Assembly (NCBI GenBank): GCA_027886175.1
Contig: JAJNNQ010000024.1
Coordinates: forward strand, 32,715,001 to 32,779,000
Length of the DNA stretch: 64,000 nucleotides
Reading direction: 5' to 3'
Source: Phylloscopus collybita
Taxonomy: Eukaryota; Chordata; Aves; Passeriformes; Phylloscopidae
The position numbers and the translations under genes are program-made. The notes beneath the pieces are model-generated. The model saw only the letters and a list, made by a program, of their open reading frames with translations. It was not told the origin of the DNA and made no database searches. Of this stretch, positions 24,603 to 64,000 are shown piece after piece; the stretch's first letter is position 1; each line of letters opens with the position of its first letter.

Positions 24603-24653
24603 GAATAAACTTTGAATAAACTTTGAATCACTTAGAATCCATGAATAAACTTT
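24603..24653. repeat. Short repeat of GAATAAACTTT units
   Basis: The 11-mer occurs at 24603, 24614 and 24643, the first two in tandem. Each carries an AATAAA hexamer. Confidence 0.8.
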
Positions 24654-24659
24654 GGCATT

Positions 24660-26590
24660 TTATTTGGATAACAACCAGCAGTTGTTCCCTCCAGTGCTTT
24701 CTATTTGCTGATGGTGTTTGGGGAGCTAAGAGTTACAGATTTGGCTGGGCAGGCAGTCACCTCCTCAGGGAGCCCACACAAGTAGGTTAAACAAAAGCTT
24801 TATTTCCACACTTTGTTCTCGGGACACAGTGCCAAGATATCACAGGCAGCTCAAAACAAGGAATGGAAAGGAATGCTGTGCTCCTGTCATGCTCTTTTTA
24901 TTGCAAACAGCCCTGAGACACAAAATGCATTAAAGCAGTTAATTGCAGCACATCTGCCATCAGATATTATTGTGTGATGTTTGGACAGTGCATTTCTTCT
25001 GGTGAGAAAAGACCTCGAGGCCGGACATTTATTCCTGCAGAGTCTTTTTGCTGCCTACTCTTCCTGCCCACGTTTCTCTGACCAGTGTGGAGAAAGGTCA
25101 GTTGGTTTCCTGCAGGATTTCAATATTTTGAAATGCTATTTCAGTTCCAGCTTTTGAATGAAAAAAAGAAAATAAAGGCGGAAATTGCATGTAGAGGTTG
25201 GAGCTGAGGCGTCTGCCTCCAGGGTTGCTTTGGAATCAGTGACTGCAATAGCCCAGCAGATGGGCTGCTGAGGTGTCTGGCAGACAAACTCTGAAATCCA
25301 GGCCACTTTCCACTTGAAAACTGCAGAATGTTTTCAATTTGACAAATTTTAACAACAATAGAAAATAAAAAGGCTCCAGCACTTAATAAATGCCTTCTGT
25401 TCAAGACCAACTGGGATTACATGCATGGCTTTGCAGTTTTCATCTGGGCGTCGGGCCTGTGTGGATATCACGTATCTCAGCATTGGTCCTTGGCTCTGGA
25501 TCAGCTTTTCCTGAGCTTCTCTGTATATGTTTATGGACACGTTTCAGACACCTAGATTAGTGAAAATGAGTGTATTTACTTTCATCATCTGTTGGTTTTT
25601 TTAACTGTGTCTGAAGTCTGTGCTATCAAGTCTGGCTCCTGAGCAGCCCGAAGATGAGAACAGAAAATGGCAAAAGGCGGGTTAATTCCTTTGAATAAAA
25701 GAATTGTAATGTGTCAGTGAAAGCAGTCAATAAAAGAGAATCATCTGATAAAATTTTCTTGACTAAACAGGTCCTGTGCAGGAAAGGATGACACTCTGCA
25801 CCAAGTAATGACAAAGTGAAGGGGAAATGTCATGGGTCAGGACAGGTGTGGAGTCAGGAAGCAAAGCAGAGAATTGCATTGTCAGGATGCATCATGTGAG
25901 AGCTTTTGTGGGTGATCCTCACAGTCCCTCTTCTGGGTCCTGTGCTGTTCAGTAGAATTTAGGGATGCTCAGGGAAGGAAGGAGAACCATGGGATGCTGA
26001 CATCTGCAAATATCATGAAGTCAGGCTTGGGAAGGATTGTGAGAAATTCTAGTGAATGAGGAAAAAGCTGGTGAATGAAATTTAATACCAAGAGCTGTAA
26101 AGTAATGAGCATCAGAGGAAAAGCATGATGTTCTTCTTGTACTGCACAGAACATGGATTCTGTTCCAATTGCTTCAGAGAACTCTCTCATGTGGCCATTT
26201 TAGGAAGGCTGGAGGAGTACCCTGGTGTGGGATGAATACAGAAAACCTCTTCTTGTTCACCTGTCTCAGTAGTTGCTGGCCTAGGAGCACTTTGTGTTGC
26301 TGCTCACACTACAGCTTCAGGAGAGGATTGCAATCATCCAGGGTCTAGAAATAATCCTTAGTGCAATAGCTCTCTGCATTTTGGGAGGTCTGTTTCAATT
26401 CCATCTGCTAACCCAACCTCCCTGTACATAAAACTCTCTGTATCCTACAGCTGACCTAGCAATCCTACAGCTCTTCATCAGGCTGGGTTTTGCCCATAAG
26501 AGCTTTTTTTAACACCATCCTTTCACACAACTTCAGTTTGTGGTGGTGAGCTGTACTTTCTCTGCCTTCTCCCCTGTATTCTTTTATTCT
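24660..26590. other. Intergenic, no recognised gene
   Basis: Short frames only. The stretch around 26040-26110 has weak LINE-like wording but could not be assigned. Confidence 0.4.
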
Positions 26591-26595
26591 GATCG

Positions 26596-26936
26596 CTCTT
26601 TACAACTACTTCAAAGGAGGTTGTATCTGGTTGGGGATCAGCCTTTTCTCCCAGATAAAAAGCAATAGGACAAGAGGAAATGGCCTCAAGTTGCACTAGG
26701 AGAGTTTCAGATAGGGAATTAGGAAATACTGCTTCATTGGAAGGGTTGTCAAGCTTTGGAACAGGGAAGTGGTGGAGTCACCATCCCTGGAAGTGTTTAA
26801 AAGACATGCAGATGTGGCTCTTGGGGATATGGTTCAGTGGTAGATTTGGCAGTGTTGGGTTAATGGGTGGATTTGGTGACCTTAGAGGTATTTTCTGACC
26901 TAAATGATTCTGTGATATAATTCCATGATGTGATTC
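26596..26936 (+). repeat. CR1 LINE 3' end, about 340 bp
   Basis: Collinear with the avian CR1 3' region: CAACTACTTCAAAGGAGGTT, AATAGGACAAGAGGAAATGG, AGTGGTGGAGTCACCATCCC, CTTAGAGGTATTTTCTGACC and a terminal ATGATTCTGTGAT. Confidence 0.93.
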
Positions 26937-27345
26937 AAGCCGGTTTTTTTTAACACAAATGAGGCTGGTGGTGAGTGCCACACTAGGGCTTTCAGGCGTG
27001 GCTGAAGGGGAACAAAAGGATGTGTGGCTACAGCAGCAGGTAATCCTTAGCCCACCTGCACCAGTGATGCATCCATCTGATGACTGCTGTGTGTGAATGG
27101 GAAGGTAAAGGCAGGTGAGAGTCGTCTGCCTGTGCACAGGTCCTTGCCAGAGCCTGTCCATTGCATGGATTTAAAGGAGGCAGCTGATGTGATGTCTCTC
27201 ATGCATCTGTTTGACAGATTCATTGCTGGTGTGAGGATGCAAACACAGAATCATAGAACTATCCTGGGATTACTTACCCTCAGCTCCCTCAGCTCTGCTC
27301 CTGTATTCACATGGCTGTATTTCCAAACCCCAGAGGAGCGTCTTC

Positions 27346-27348
<3 letters not shown>

Positions 27349-27377
<29 letters not shown>
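27349..27377. repeat. Poly-T tract
   Basis: A near-perfect run of T of almost 30 bases. Confidence 0.9.
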
Positions 27378-27380
<3 letters not shown>

Positions 27381-28510
27381 GAGAAATGTGCTGTGGGGAG
27401 TGATATTGACCCCTCCTCACATTAACATGCCCTGTCATGGAAAATTTTCCCAGACTTGGGCCATTGCAGCTGTTTGGGCACTCACCCATGCCGTGGCTGC
27501 TCTGTATCTTTTTTAGATTCTGACTGTCCTGCCACTGGCTTGTGTATCTTGAGAGCTGCTTTTAAATTACTGTGAATATGTGAAAGGGGGTCTCCATAGG
27601 TGCCTTATCTTCACAGGGAGATGAAAAGTAAGCTAAGTCAGCTGAAGGTTAATATACCAACTAGAATGAGATTTTAGGGTGCAGGGATTGCTCTTCAAGG
27701 ATCTTTACTGTCATATGCTATAAATTGACTGCTAAAAATACTGTTTGAAATACAAACTATATTCAGATATTGTTTATTGTATGTAAATACATCTTCTACA
27801 GCTCTCAGTGGGTTTGCATGATTACATTAAAATTCACTCTATAACATTACGGGTAAAACATCTAGCAGTCATGTGCTAGGTTCTTTTTTATAATGGTTAC
27901 TACAATGTGTGCTTCCCTATCCAAGAATCCACCAAATGCCTTGTCCACAATCACCCAAGAAGTCTGATGTGGAGTTACAAAAATTTCTGTTTGCTGCTTC
28001 CAGCCCACATCTTCCTCATTACAACATCCTAACACTAGTTTTAGGAGCAAAGTAATAATAATTTTTAAAAAAGAAAAACAAATAGCATGATACACTAATC
28101 ATAGTTTGTATGGGAAGAAATCTTACGAGTGAACCTAAATCTATCTAAACAGAACAATACCAGGAAAATATAAATACGTTTTATATATTTCTAACAACAG
28201 AGGTAATCACACTCAGGGATGAGTCCTTGGCCTCTTCCTGTTGAAACTAAGAGGAAAAATTACCACTGGCTTCAAAGAGAACAAAGAATTATCCTGGGAT
28301 TACTAAAGTCGTCAGTGACTAGAACTTTGCTTCTCTGTTATCCTTTCCCACAGATTTACTATCTGAATTTTTAAAAGGAATTCAAAGAATGCTGTTTATT
28401 TTAGAAGACTTCAGGCTGAAGAAAGAATGCAAAACTGTGTGCGGAAGTGTGGGTTGAAGTCTTGTTTCAACCATTTTCATGGAAAATCCAGGTGGATAGA
28501 ACCTGGTTTG

Positions 28511-28613
28511 CTTTACAGACAAGTGCCTTAGAGACCATTTGGAGATTGGAAGGGAAAAAGAGTTATGGGTTTAAGCTTTGCACTGCTTTAACGATGTTCT
28601 CTTCATTCCCTCA
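28511..28613 (+). repeat. Direct repeat copy 1 (about 104 bp)
   Basis: From CTTTACAGAC to CATTCCCTCA it matches 29559-29662 with only a few substitutions and single-base indels. The flanks differ. Confidence 0.9.
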
Positions 28614-29558
28614 TACTCTGCGATGTAACAGGATAGCAATGATGATTTTTTTTTTTTTTTTAATATGAGAAAATAATGGAGAAGACACAAATTATGTGGA
28701 AGTTGTTTGATTTTAAACTCAGGTTTGCACAGACTAATCCAGATAACATTCCCCTCTGGAAATGTACTTTGAGGTGCACAGTGTCAGAATTACCTGCCCC
28801 ATGTCTTTTCCACAGGACTTTTCTGAATGAATTTTCAAACAGAAGGTGAGCTCAGGGCAGAAAGTGAAGGTTTTCCTAATCCCTCTTTGACAGCTTGAGT
28901 GTTGTATGAGCCTTTTGACAGATGTCCTTCAAGGCCCAACTTCTCCCACATGGAATATTAACTCACCACTAAAAAACCAAAAACTTCTTTTACAAACCCA
29001 GGTGCCACAGAGTAAAAGTTCATATTAAAGAGCATTGATGATTTTCCCTGCTGTTTTTGCTTTTTAGGTGTTTATACTTCAATAGATCTTACTTTGACAG
29101 TGCATGTTTGATACAGTGGATTAGTTATGAAAATACTGAGTTCCTTAATTCTGTGAAGTCAGATTCACCTTGTTTCATAAAGATATTTTCAATATCCAAT
29201 GAAAGTTTGCCAAGGATTTGTGAATTCTTAGTTATTATCTGAATGGTAAAAATCTGTTTTGATTGGTCTGATGAGAAGAGTTCAAACTGAGCTTGAGAAA
29301 GGTCTCAGTGTTCTCAGTTAACACCTTCTGGTGATAATATTGATTAAATTACCATACCCACTCTTCAGCCTTGCAGAAGAGAGAACAACAATTCCAGAAG
29401 GCTGTTAGGAGCCAAGTGTTGAACAGGAGTAAAAAACTTGGAAGAGGAAGGGCCCAACACCAAAATTATTTTACTTTAAGGAAGTGTGCTCTGGTGGAAG
29501 TGCCTAGAGGCCAAATTTGGACCCTTTACTGAAAACTTTTTACCCATAGGGAGGCTCA

Positions 29559-29662
29559 CTTTACAGACAAATGCCTTAGAGACCATTTGGAGATTGGAAG
29601 GGAAAAAGAGTTAGGGGTTTTAGGCTTTGCACTGCTTTAATGATGTTCTCTTCATTCCCTCA
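29559..29662 (+). repeat. Direct repeat copy 2 (about 104 bp)
   Basis: Second copy of the element at 28511-28613, same orientation, about 1.05 kb away. Confidence 0.9.
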
Positions 29663-31320
29663 GCCCCACTTTTGCAGGAAAAAAAAGTTCATATTTTAGA
29701 AATACTACTCAGCTAATGGAACTACATCTCAGTTTTGCAATATCTTGGCATTCCATTTTCATCCTGCTTTGGAATGAAAAGCATAAAATGTTTTATATAT
29801 CCTGTATATGTGTGTGTATAAAGCAAAAAATAAGTTCTTGCAATTTTGATCTGGGTTTGCGAATATGACATATTTTGACATTTTGAGCAGAATCTCGTTT
29901 TGGCATTTGAGACAAATATTGATTCATACTAAACTGTTTCAATTCAAAACTGTTATTTCATTTTGAAAATAGCATTAAATTGGCATTTGCAGCTGAAATG
30001 TCAATTTGAAAGAAAATATTTCAGCTTAAGTTGACATAGAGGAACAGAACATTTTGATTCAAAATTTCTGTGGGGGAGTAAAAATATTCTTTGTTGTTGT
30101 CCAAAACATTTTCTTCTCAATTGCACTCATTTTCATGAAACCAGACCTTCCCACAATAACAACAGGAAAACAACTACATAACGTAAAACAGCTGAACCTT
30201 TTAGCACTTGGTATTATTGTTTGAATCCAAGGCCCAAGGGCAGCTGGACTTGTTAGTGCTGCCATGCAGACCTAGCTAAAATATTCTGTGAGTTCATCCT
30301 TGTGACGTTGCTCATGAAGAGCAGGAACTGCCATCATTATCGCCTTCACTTTTCTCCCCAGTGCACCCCTCCCAAAAACACACTCATATACAGCTCTAAG
30401 CTAGTGCCCAGTTTCACAAGAGATGATGGTCAAGATTCATCTGCTTGCTCAGGTTCACCCTCTGCAAGAGCTAAGGAGTTTCATTAATACACTGCTTTGG
30501 GATGGCTGGGATCTAAATGGAGAAGCGTGAGCTCTGTTGAACTGGCTTCAAGGTGTCCCTCCTGATCTTACTAGTTCTTTGCTGAGTTCTTCTCAGATTT
30601 CATCCTCTCCAAAACTTATTCCAGCCTCCTTCATGCTTCCCAGCTCTTTAAAGTTTGCTCTTCTTAGTGTCCTCTTTGTGTCCCTCAGGACAGATTTCAA
30701 TTTCCTGGTCAGTACATCTGGCCAGCTGTGGGTGCAAAGCAGAGAAGAAAAGAGGAGTTAGCAACTTGGCTCACCAAGGCATGACTTTTCACTTAGCATC
30801 ATTTTGTGTCAGTCAAAGCAGAAATGTTAAATGGTGGAGTTGAAGCAGATCTTTTGCTGCAATACTTCAAGTGTTCCTCAAGCCCAGGTTCTGGGCCACC
30901 ATCTGTTGGTGGGTGCAAATTCATTATAACATTAATGGTGTTCTCAAAGACAAAATAAACATCGAGGACTTGTAAGAAGTTCAGCAAATGGCAGGGCTTT
31001 AGGAAGGTCTCAAATATACAGCACCCTGTCATGGATAAAAGTATCATATGGAATAAGATTTACTGTGTATAATAGAAGAAAATATCATTCCAACTGTTGT
31101 AAACCAAAAAGAGCTAAATGCAAATCCCTACTAATAACACCATTGCTGTTATATAGAGATTAGAAAGAAATAGTTAATAAATATACATGTATATATACAT
31201 AAATGCATGGTTTAAACTGCACATACCACCATTGTGTACAATGAAGGTGCAATTACTTTAGAATAGAAATATATGTTATAAACTGACTACACAAAGCAGG
31301 TATCCTGTAGAAATAATACA
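29663..31320. other. Intergenic, no recognised gene
   Basis: AT-rich, only short frames without features. Confidence 0.45.
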
Positions 31321-31335
31321 AAGGGTAATGTTTTT

Positions 31336-31475
31336 AAACTAAAACTGGATAGATTTAGACTAGATACAAGGAAGAATTTTTTTATGATGAGGGTGCTCAT
31401 TGCAAGGGGGAGTGGACTAAATGACTTTGAAAGGCCACTTCCAACCCAAGCTATCCTACAATTATATGATCTTAT
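31336..31475 (+). repeat. CR1 LINE 3' end, internally deleted
   Basis: CTGGATAGATTTAGACTAGA, then GAGGGTGCTCATTGCAAGGG and ACTTCCAACCCAAGCTATCC. The middle of the usual 3' region is missing. Confidence 0.88.
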
Positions 31476-33240
31476 CTGCTGGTCAGCTGCACCTTGCCAG
31501 CCAATGGTTTGGCCAGCAAGCTGAAATTATTTGGGTATTTACTGTATTTCCTGAACAAGAAAGAATGTCAAGGGATATCCTGTCACTAAACTGAGTTCAT
31601 AGGATGAAGGGTCAGAATGCAAGGAGAGTCAAATACCTGAGGAACAAAAAAATAAAATAAATAAAATAAATAAATAAATAAGAATTAAAAAAAATGTAGA
31701 GAGACTAACTTGAACAATTGAACCTCAGTACTTTTGGGTAATCCCAGGCTGGTGTTTCTGTCCATGCAGGATACACCACCTGTATGCTTACACATCCAAA
31801 AGTCAGCAGAAAGCAGTACAGATTGTACTAAGATTCACACACAATGGGTCCCTCCATAAATACAGCCACTACCAATCACACTGGGGTGAAAATCTCACCC
31901 CTGAGAACTCCACAATGAATTCTGACCAACTTGCATAGGGTCTAAGTCTTATCTACAAACTGAGACCTATCCATGGATCTTAGGGAGTCACTGACCTCTC
32001 TATGACAACAGTTCTCTTTTGTGTTTTGAAGTTAAAGAGAGAAACCTCTTTCTCCTTTTCAGAAGTATTGCAAGATGCTGTGGATGGGATTCATCTGCCT
32101 GAGGATATTGTCTAGCAGCATTTGATGCCATGATTTATCCCACATTGTCTTCAGCTGTTGTTTCATCTACCAGCCTTACACAAGTGTCTGTGACAGCCAT
32201 GGTGCTCTGGGCTGAATCCCACTTGCATGAGTGGGTTAGAAGGTCCAGGTTAAGGTCACAGACCCTACTACAGGACAAAAGATAAGGGTCACTAATGATA
32301 TAGCCCAGAGGTTTATCTAAAAGTAACAGGAGGCGCACTCTGGTGCTCCTCATGTTTTGCTGAGTGTTTTTATGGCTGAGATCCAGCCAGAACCATTGCT
32401 TCTCTTTGAAATCAAGAGTACACCAAGGACAGCAGAGTCCACAGCCACTCTTTCAAGGTTAAAAGATTGACTCCTGAGCAGAAGAAGCAGAGTCTTGACC
32501 TTCCTCTAGACTCCAGGACAGATGAATACTCCAAAATCTATCATTACTCCAAGATGGGGATGCTCATTGGTCTGCAGCAAGAACCCTGTGGGACTGTTAG
32601 CATTTTAGCATCCCCAACTAATAGGACCATAAATTGGGTGAGTGGACTATAGATCACTACATCTGAGATCCTTTTATAATGTTCCTTTATTGCCATCAAG
32701 GAAAAACAAGGTTATTTGCAGCATAGCTCTTTTTGTCAGAGGCATCTAAGATAGATTAGCTGGAAGCATCACTAAACCACCAAGCAGGCATGTGGGAATA
32801 AGTGGCTGTTGAGGACTTAATTGCCTCCATTGAAAGCTTCCTGCACACAAGAAGGACTGAACTAGGACCACTGAAAAGATCCAGATATGAACATCATATT
32901 GATTTTTCTGCTATTTCCAATGGATTAAGCCAAGCTGACTAATGAGGACCTTCTGTTCTCCATAACATACTGCTGATCAGCTTGCTTCAGTGAGGAAGTC
33001 TGTGTCTGTGGGTGATACATGCACTAAATACTTATATATCAGTATGTGTGCAGGTTTTGTCAAGCAGGGCTAACCCAAGTGTGAGATCCTCTTTGTCTCT
33101 GGCCTTTGAGGATTAGCTGGTACTCTTAGGTGTAAATCAGCAGGGTGCTCTTCTGTGCCTCAGAGCTTGCATTTAGCACTGAGTGTTCACATATGGTACT
33201 GCTTATGCTGGTCTCTTCAGATTGTGTCCCATATTGAAAT
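31476..33240. other. Intergenic, no recognised gene
   Basis: Contains an (AAAT)n tract near 31646-31682. No coding signal or recognised element. Confidence 0.45.
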
Positions 33241-33247
33241 AATTTTG

Positions 33248-33258
33248 TTTATTTTATT
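33248..33258 (-). terminator. Candidate cyclase polyadenylation signal (two overlapping AATAAA)
   Basis: These are the first canonical poly(A) hexamers on the minus strand after the cyclase stop (34299). They would give a 3'UTR of about 1.05 kb. Position-based inference only. Confidence 0.4.
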
Positions 33259-34298
33259 TTTTTTAATGAGGATTTTCTGCCCTTAGGTCCTCGATAGGCA
33301 GAACTTCAGACAAAAATTCAAATATCAGTTAAGAGAGATAAACCACCCTGGTAACGCACCTGGAATCTTTAAAGGATGTGTTTGGGAAAAAGGAACACAG
33401 CCAACAGTTGCCTGCTGGGTTTTGTCCTTGTGAGAAAATTGGATGGGGCTTTTGCCCTCATAGCAATCTATCAGCCTGATATGGCGTGTCTAAGGGGTTT
33501 GTAACCAGCCTGCATCTAGGCACTCTGAGCTTTCATCCACCCCTCTTTTTTTTAGGGAAGTGGAAATTAAACACACATTAGCCCAGAGGAGTTGAGCTGA
33601 GGCATTACCTCTGTTTTTAGAGATATTATTACAAATCCCCACTCATACATCATTTTCAGGGGGCACCACACCTGTGCAAGGGTGGCTGTGCATGCTTCTG
33701 TGCCAGCCTTGCTCTGATAACACCTACTTGATCAGGTCATGCTACCATATTCCATGTGACTTCCAAATTCCACCCAGACTATAAATCCATTATCTCTTGT
33801 ACCCATCAGTACCATAATGATAAATATCAAAGCTGCATCCTGTTTCTGTCATGAGGTATGGAATTAGACTAGGCAGGAGAAGTACATTGCACAAAAACAA
33901 CAGTAGGCAATTTGGATTTTTCCAGGCTTGAACTCCAGTTTTATCTCTGTGTTTACCATGTATTGGGCTCTTCCTGGCACTGTGAACATCAACATAGAGT
34001 GGATTGATAATACATTGCAGATAAACTTGATGTCTTTCAGGAATTAATGGGATACTAGGTTATAAACTCACTAGGAAATCACCGAACGAGGCTACAGCTT
34101 TGCTGCTGTTCCAAAAACCTCTTGAATGAGACATGTTAGAATAATAACACATATTTAAAAAAAAAAATTAAAAGGAAAAAATAGAAGGAAAGGGGGAAAA
34201 AAAGACACTAAAACCAGTAAAGTGCACACAAATAACACAGAAGCAGACACTAAACAGCAGAGCTACGTGGGGACTGTCCTACAGCTACTACCTCAGAT
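33259..34298 (-). other. Probable cyclase 3' untranslated region
   Basis: Non-coding, AT-rich, no recognised repeat. It lies between the cyclase stop and the first downstream poly(A) signals. Confidence 0.4.
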
Positions 34299-61831
<27,533 letters not shown>

Positions 61832-64000
61832 CTGTGAAAAGATGGAGAAAGAATCAGTGAATTAGAAAATAATTTTGATTTAGGCAAAAATAATAAAAAC
61901 ATCAATATCAGGCCATTGGATTAAAAAGTCGAATATTCAGCCAGGAGCATCCCAGAAGACAATTTTAGTGCAATGCTCATTTCTGAATACACAAATAGTA
62001 ACTTAGTGTACATAAGACTTCAGCTATGCTAATTATTTATTTCCATGCACTTTTTTTTATTTTCTAAACCAGACTTAGAACCCTGGATAAGTGGAAAAAT
62101 GGTTTTTCTTCAAGTAAAGAAATGGACTCCCAGGGAAGTATTAAGTTTTAGAGGAAGCTTCTGCAAGGTTTATAACTTTTTAACATTTGGCCCTTTTCTC
62201 TTGAGGAATTGAAATGCTGAAAAACCCTTATCATGTGGTACCAAACTGACAGCCAGGGTGAGTCACTGGCCCATCTGGACTTTTTCATTCTCTGCTGCAG
62301 ATTTCCAATGCTGAAAAGGAAGAAGAGGAGGAGCAGATGAAGGTTGATGTTCTCCTCAACACATCCATCAGCAGAAAGTACTGGAGACAGATACTTTGCT
62401 CATGAGTGTGTTTACTAGAGAGCTAAGGGAAGCTAACATGACTGCATAAGCCAAATTCCAGTGGGAGCTGTTTGCTGTGTTTGTCCCTTCTGTAGATCTA
62501 TAAACACAAACAAACATGGAGAAATTTGGGTTGACAAAAGGTTCATGACTCCATGTCACATTGGCATCTATCTGCAAGCACTGAGACCTAGAGCTTTCTA
62601 GTGAAAGCTGAAGGCATTTTTGAAAACTGGTATTTGTTTCAGGAAAAGACAGCAATTTAGCTGAAATTTCACTGTTGCCCTCTTCTTCTCTGTTTTTCTA
62701 AAGTCCTTACAGCTTTCTGTGTTTGCGTTTTTTGCAATGGAGTTTCTCACACACTTTTCATGTAAATAATGATTGTTTTGCATTCCTTTCTGGAGGAGAA
62801 GAGAATTGATGGACTGTTGGGTTAACCAGTGTGGTTGGAGAGGACAATTTTCTTCCTCCAATCCATTATCACTGTTGGAATTCTATAAATGTTGAGGTCT
62901 GTAAATAAACTGCCCTTTTTTGCTTTGGACATCTCAGTGTGTGAGTATCATTCTTTTCGTGTTGTATTGCAACATCTCACTGCTTCAGTCTAGGGCCCCA
63001 GGCCCTGACTGTCCCCACACAAACACAGGAAGAGATTGCCCATGGAATTTGTGACTGCCCCACCCCTGGCAGTGTTCAAAATCAGGCTCCATGGGACTTT
63101 ACACCACCTGGTCTAATGGAATAGATGGCCTTGAAAGATCTCTCCCAACCCATGCTATACTTCACAACTAACCAGAAGTGAAAGTAAGCTAATTCTGAGC
63201 TTATGGGAAAGAGTGAACTTACAGCATGCTTGAGGGAATTTACGGGATTGAGTTAATTAGGGGATGCTTTGAGGCAACTGTGGGACTACATGAAACTTCT
63301 TACAGGATCTTTAGGGGAAAGGGCAAACATGGGTAAAGGGAGAGAGAGAATGGGTCAGGAATGCTCAAGTATGTGAGAGGATGGGGATGCTGGTCTCATG
63401 TAACCATGTTGTGCATTTTTTCCAGGCAAACCCTGCACTTGATCGGTGCAGTCATTCCCACCTTCTTAACCCCATCTACATTTTCTTCCTGGGCAACTGT
63501 GCTCTCTGACTGTGTATGATATTTACAGACTTAGCACCAACCTAAATAACAGGAAAGGTAAGTCCTGGAGCCTGCAACCCATGAGAGACCACGAGTCTGG
63601 AGTCAGCTCCTAAAGAGCTGAGGGTTTGAGGGGTGGCTATGGGAGAATTTAAGTTTGGGCCATCTACCAGATGCATCTACTATTCCTGCATTTGGGAATC
63701 TGCAGGAGTTGAGGCTGTGAGATATGGTAACAAGCTTGAAGCCTAATTGTAAGGTGTATAAGGGCAGCACCAGGCCATTTCTGATGCCCGTGTCCCAGCA
63801 GTGCTGGTTGTGGGTAGTGGTGCCTGTAAAGACATAGCTCTCCTGTGTGTGTTACTCTGCCAATGACTGGCTGTGTCTGCAGTCTGTGTGTGTGTGTCCT
63901 GGGAACAGCAGCTCGGTGTGCTCCTGGTGAACCTGGAGCTAGGAAGCACAGCAGCCTGACAAATTCACATCCAAAAACCCTCCAAGCCTAACTTCATACG
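61832..64000 (-). other. Cyclase intron upstream of the transmembrane exon
   Basis: No exon of the cyclase extracellular domain is recognisable on the minus strand. It contains a possible LTR end (about 62780-62990, with an AATAAA-like TAAATAAACTG) and a CR1 fragment. The extracellular exons must lie beyond the window. Confidence 0.5.
63025..63165 (+). repeat. CR1 LINE 3' fragment
   Basis: AGATTGCCCATGGAATTTGT, then CCCCTGGCAGTGTTCAAAAT, CACCTGGTCTAATGGAATAG and CTCTCCCAACCCATGCTATA, in CR1 order, plus orientation. Confidence 0.85.

Noticed and set aside
24603..24653. Poly(A) signal cluster marking a gene end
   Set aside because: The AATAAA hexamers come from a short GAATAAACTTT repeat and no coding exon precedes them on either strand.
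61832..64000. Extracellular-domain exons of the cyclase
   Set aside because: I searched the minus-strand frames by eye for receptor-domain motifs and found none. The fragments there are repeats or chance frames.

Overview
The window looks like an AT-rich stretch of a bird chromosome. The evidence is a scatter of CR1 LINE 3' ends in both orientations, each with the avian 'CAGAATGGTTTGGGTTGGAA'-type tail or its complement, avian-style endogenous retrovirus LTR fragments, and two copies of a tRNA-Ile-headed SINE with a CR1-like tail. That SINE is the TguSINE1 type, as I recall it from songbirds, so a passerine is the best guess. There are no operons, CRISPR arrays or other prokaryotic features.

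Two protein-coding genes are supported, both on the minus strand. (1) LRRC32 (GARP), the leucine-rich-repeat receptor that presents latent TGF-beta, has its main coding exon at 4759-6699. A small signal-peptide exon is proposed at 11407-11439. (2) A sensory-type membrane guanylyl cyclase is present as fifteen consecutive coding exons between 61831 and 34299. They run from the transmembrane segment through the kinase-homology domain, dimerisation helix and cyclase domain to the C-terminus. All fifteen join in one open frame with GT/AG borders. The exons for the signal peptide and extracellular domain are not visible and should lie beyond position 64000. Placement next to LRRC32 matches the mammalian locus holding rodent GC-D (Gucy2d) and the human pseudogene GUCY2EP, so this is probably the avian GC-D orthologue.

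Layout: 1-3100 is intergenic with repeats; 3100-4758 is the probable LRRC32 3'UTR; 4759-11443 is LRRC32 coding exons and intron; 11444-33250 is about 22 kb of upstream/intergenic DNA with CR1, SINE and low-complexity tracts; 33250-61831 is the cyclase gene and its introns, which carry CR1, SINE and LTR insertions; 61832-64000 is the next cyclase intron. The two genes are neighbours by conserved synteny and no shared pathway is implied.

Most notable: an apparently intact cyclase at a locus that is dead in humans; one small cyclase exon (42522-42620) that is 68% GC with nine CpGs among AT-rich sister exons; a CR1 insertion whose 3' end forms the pyrimidine tract of a splice acceptor; and conservation in bird GARP of the two cysteines used to tether latent TGF-beta.
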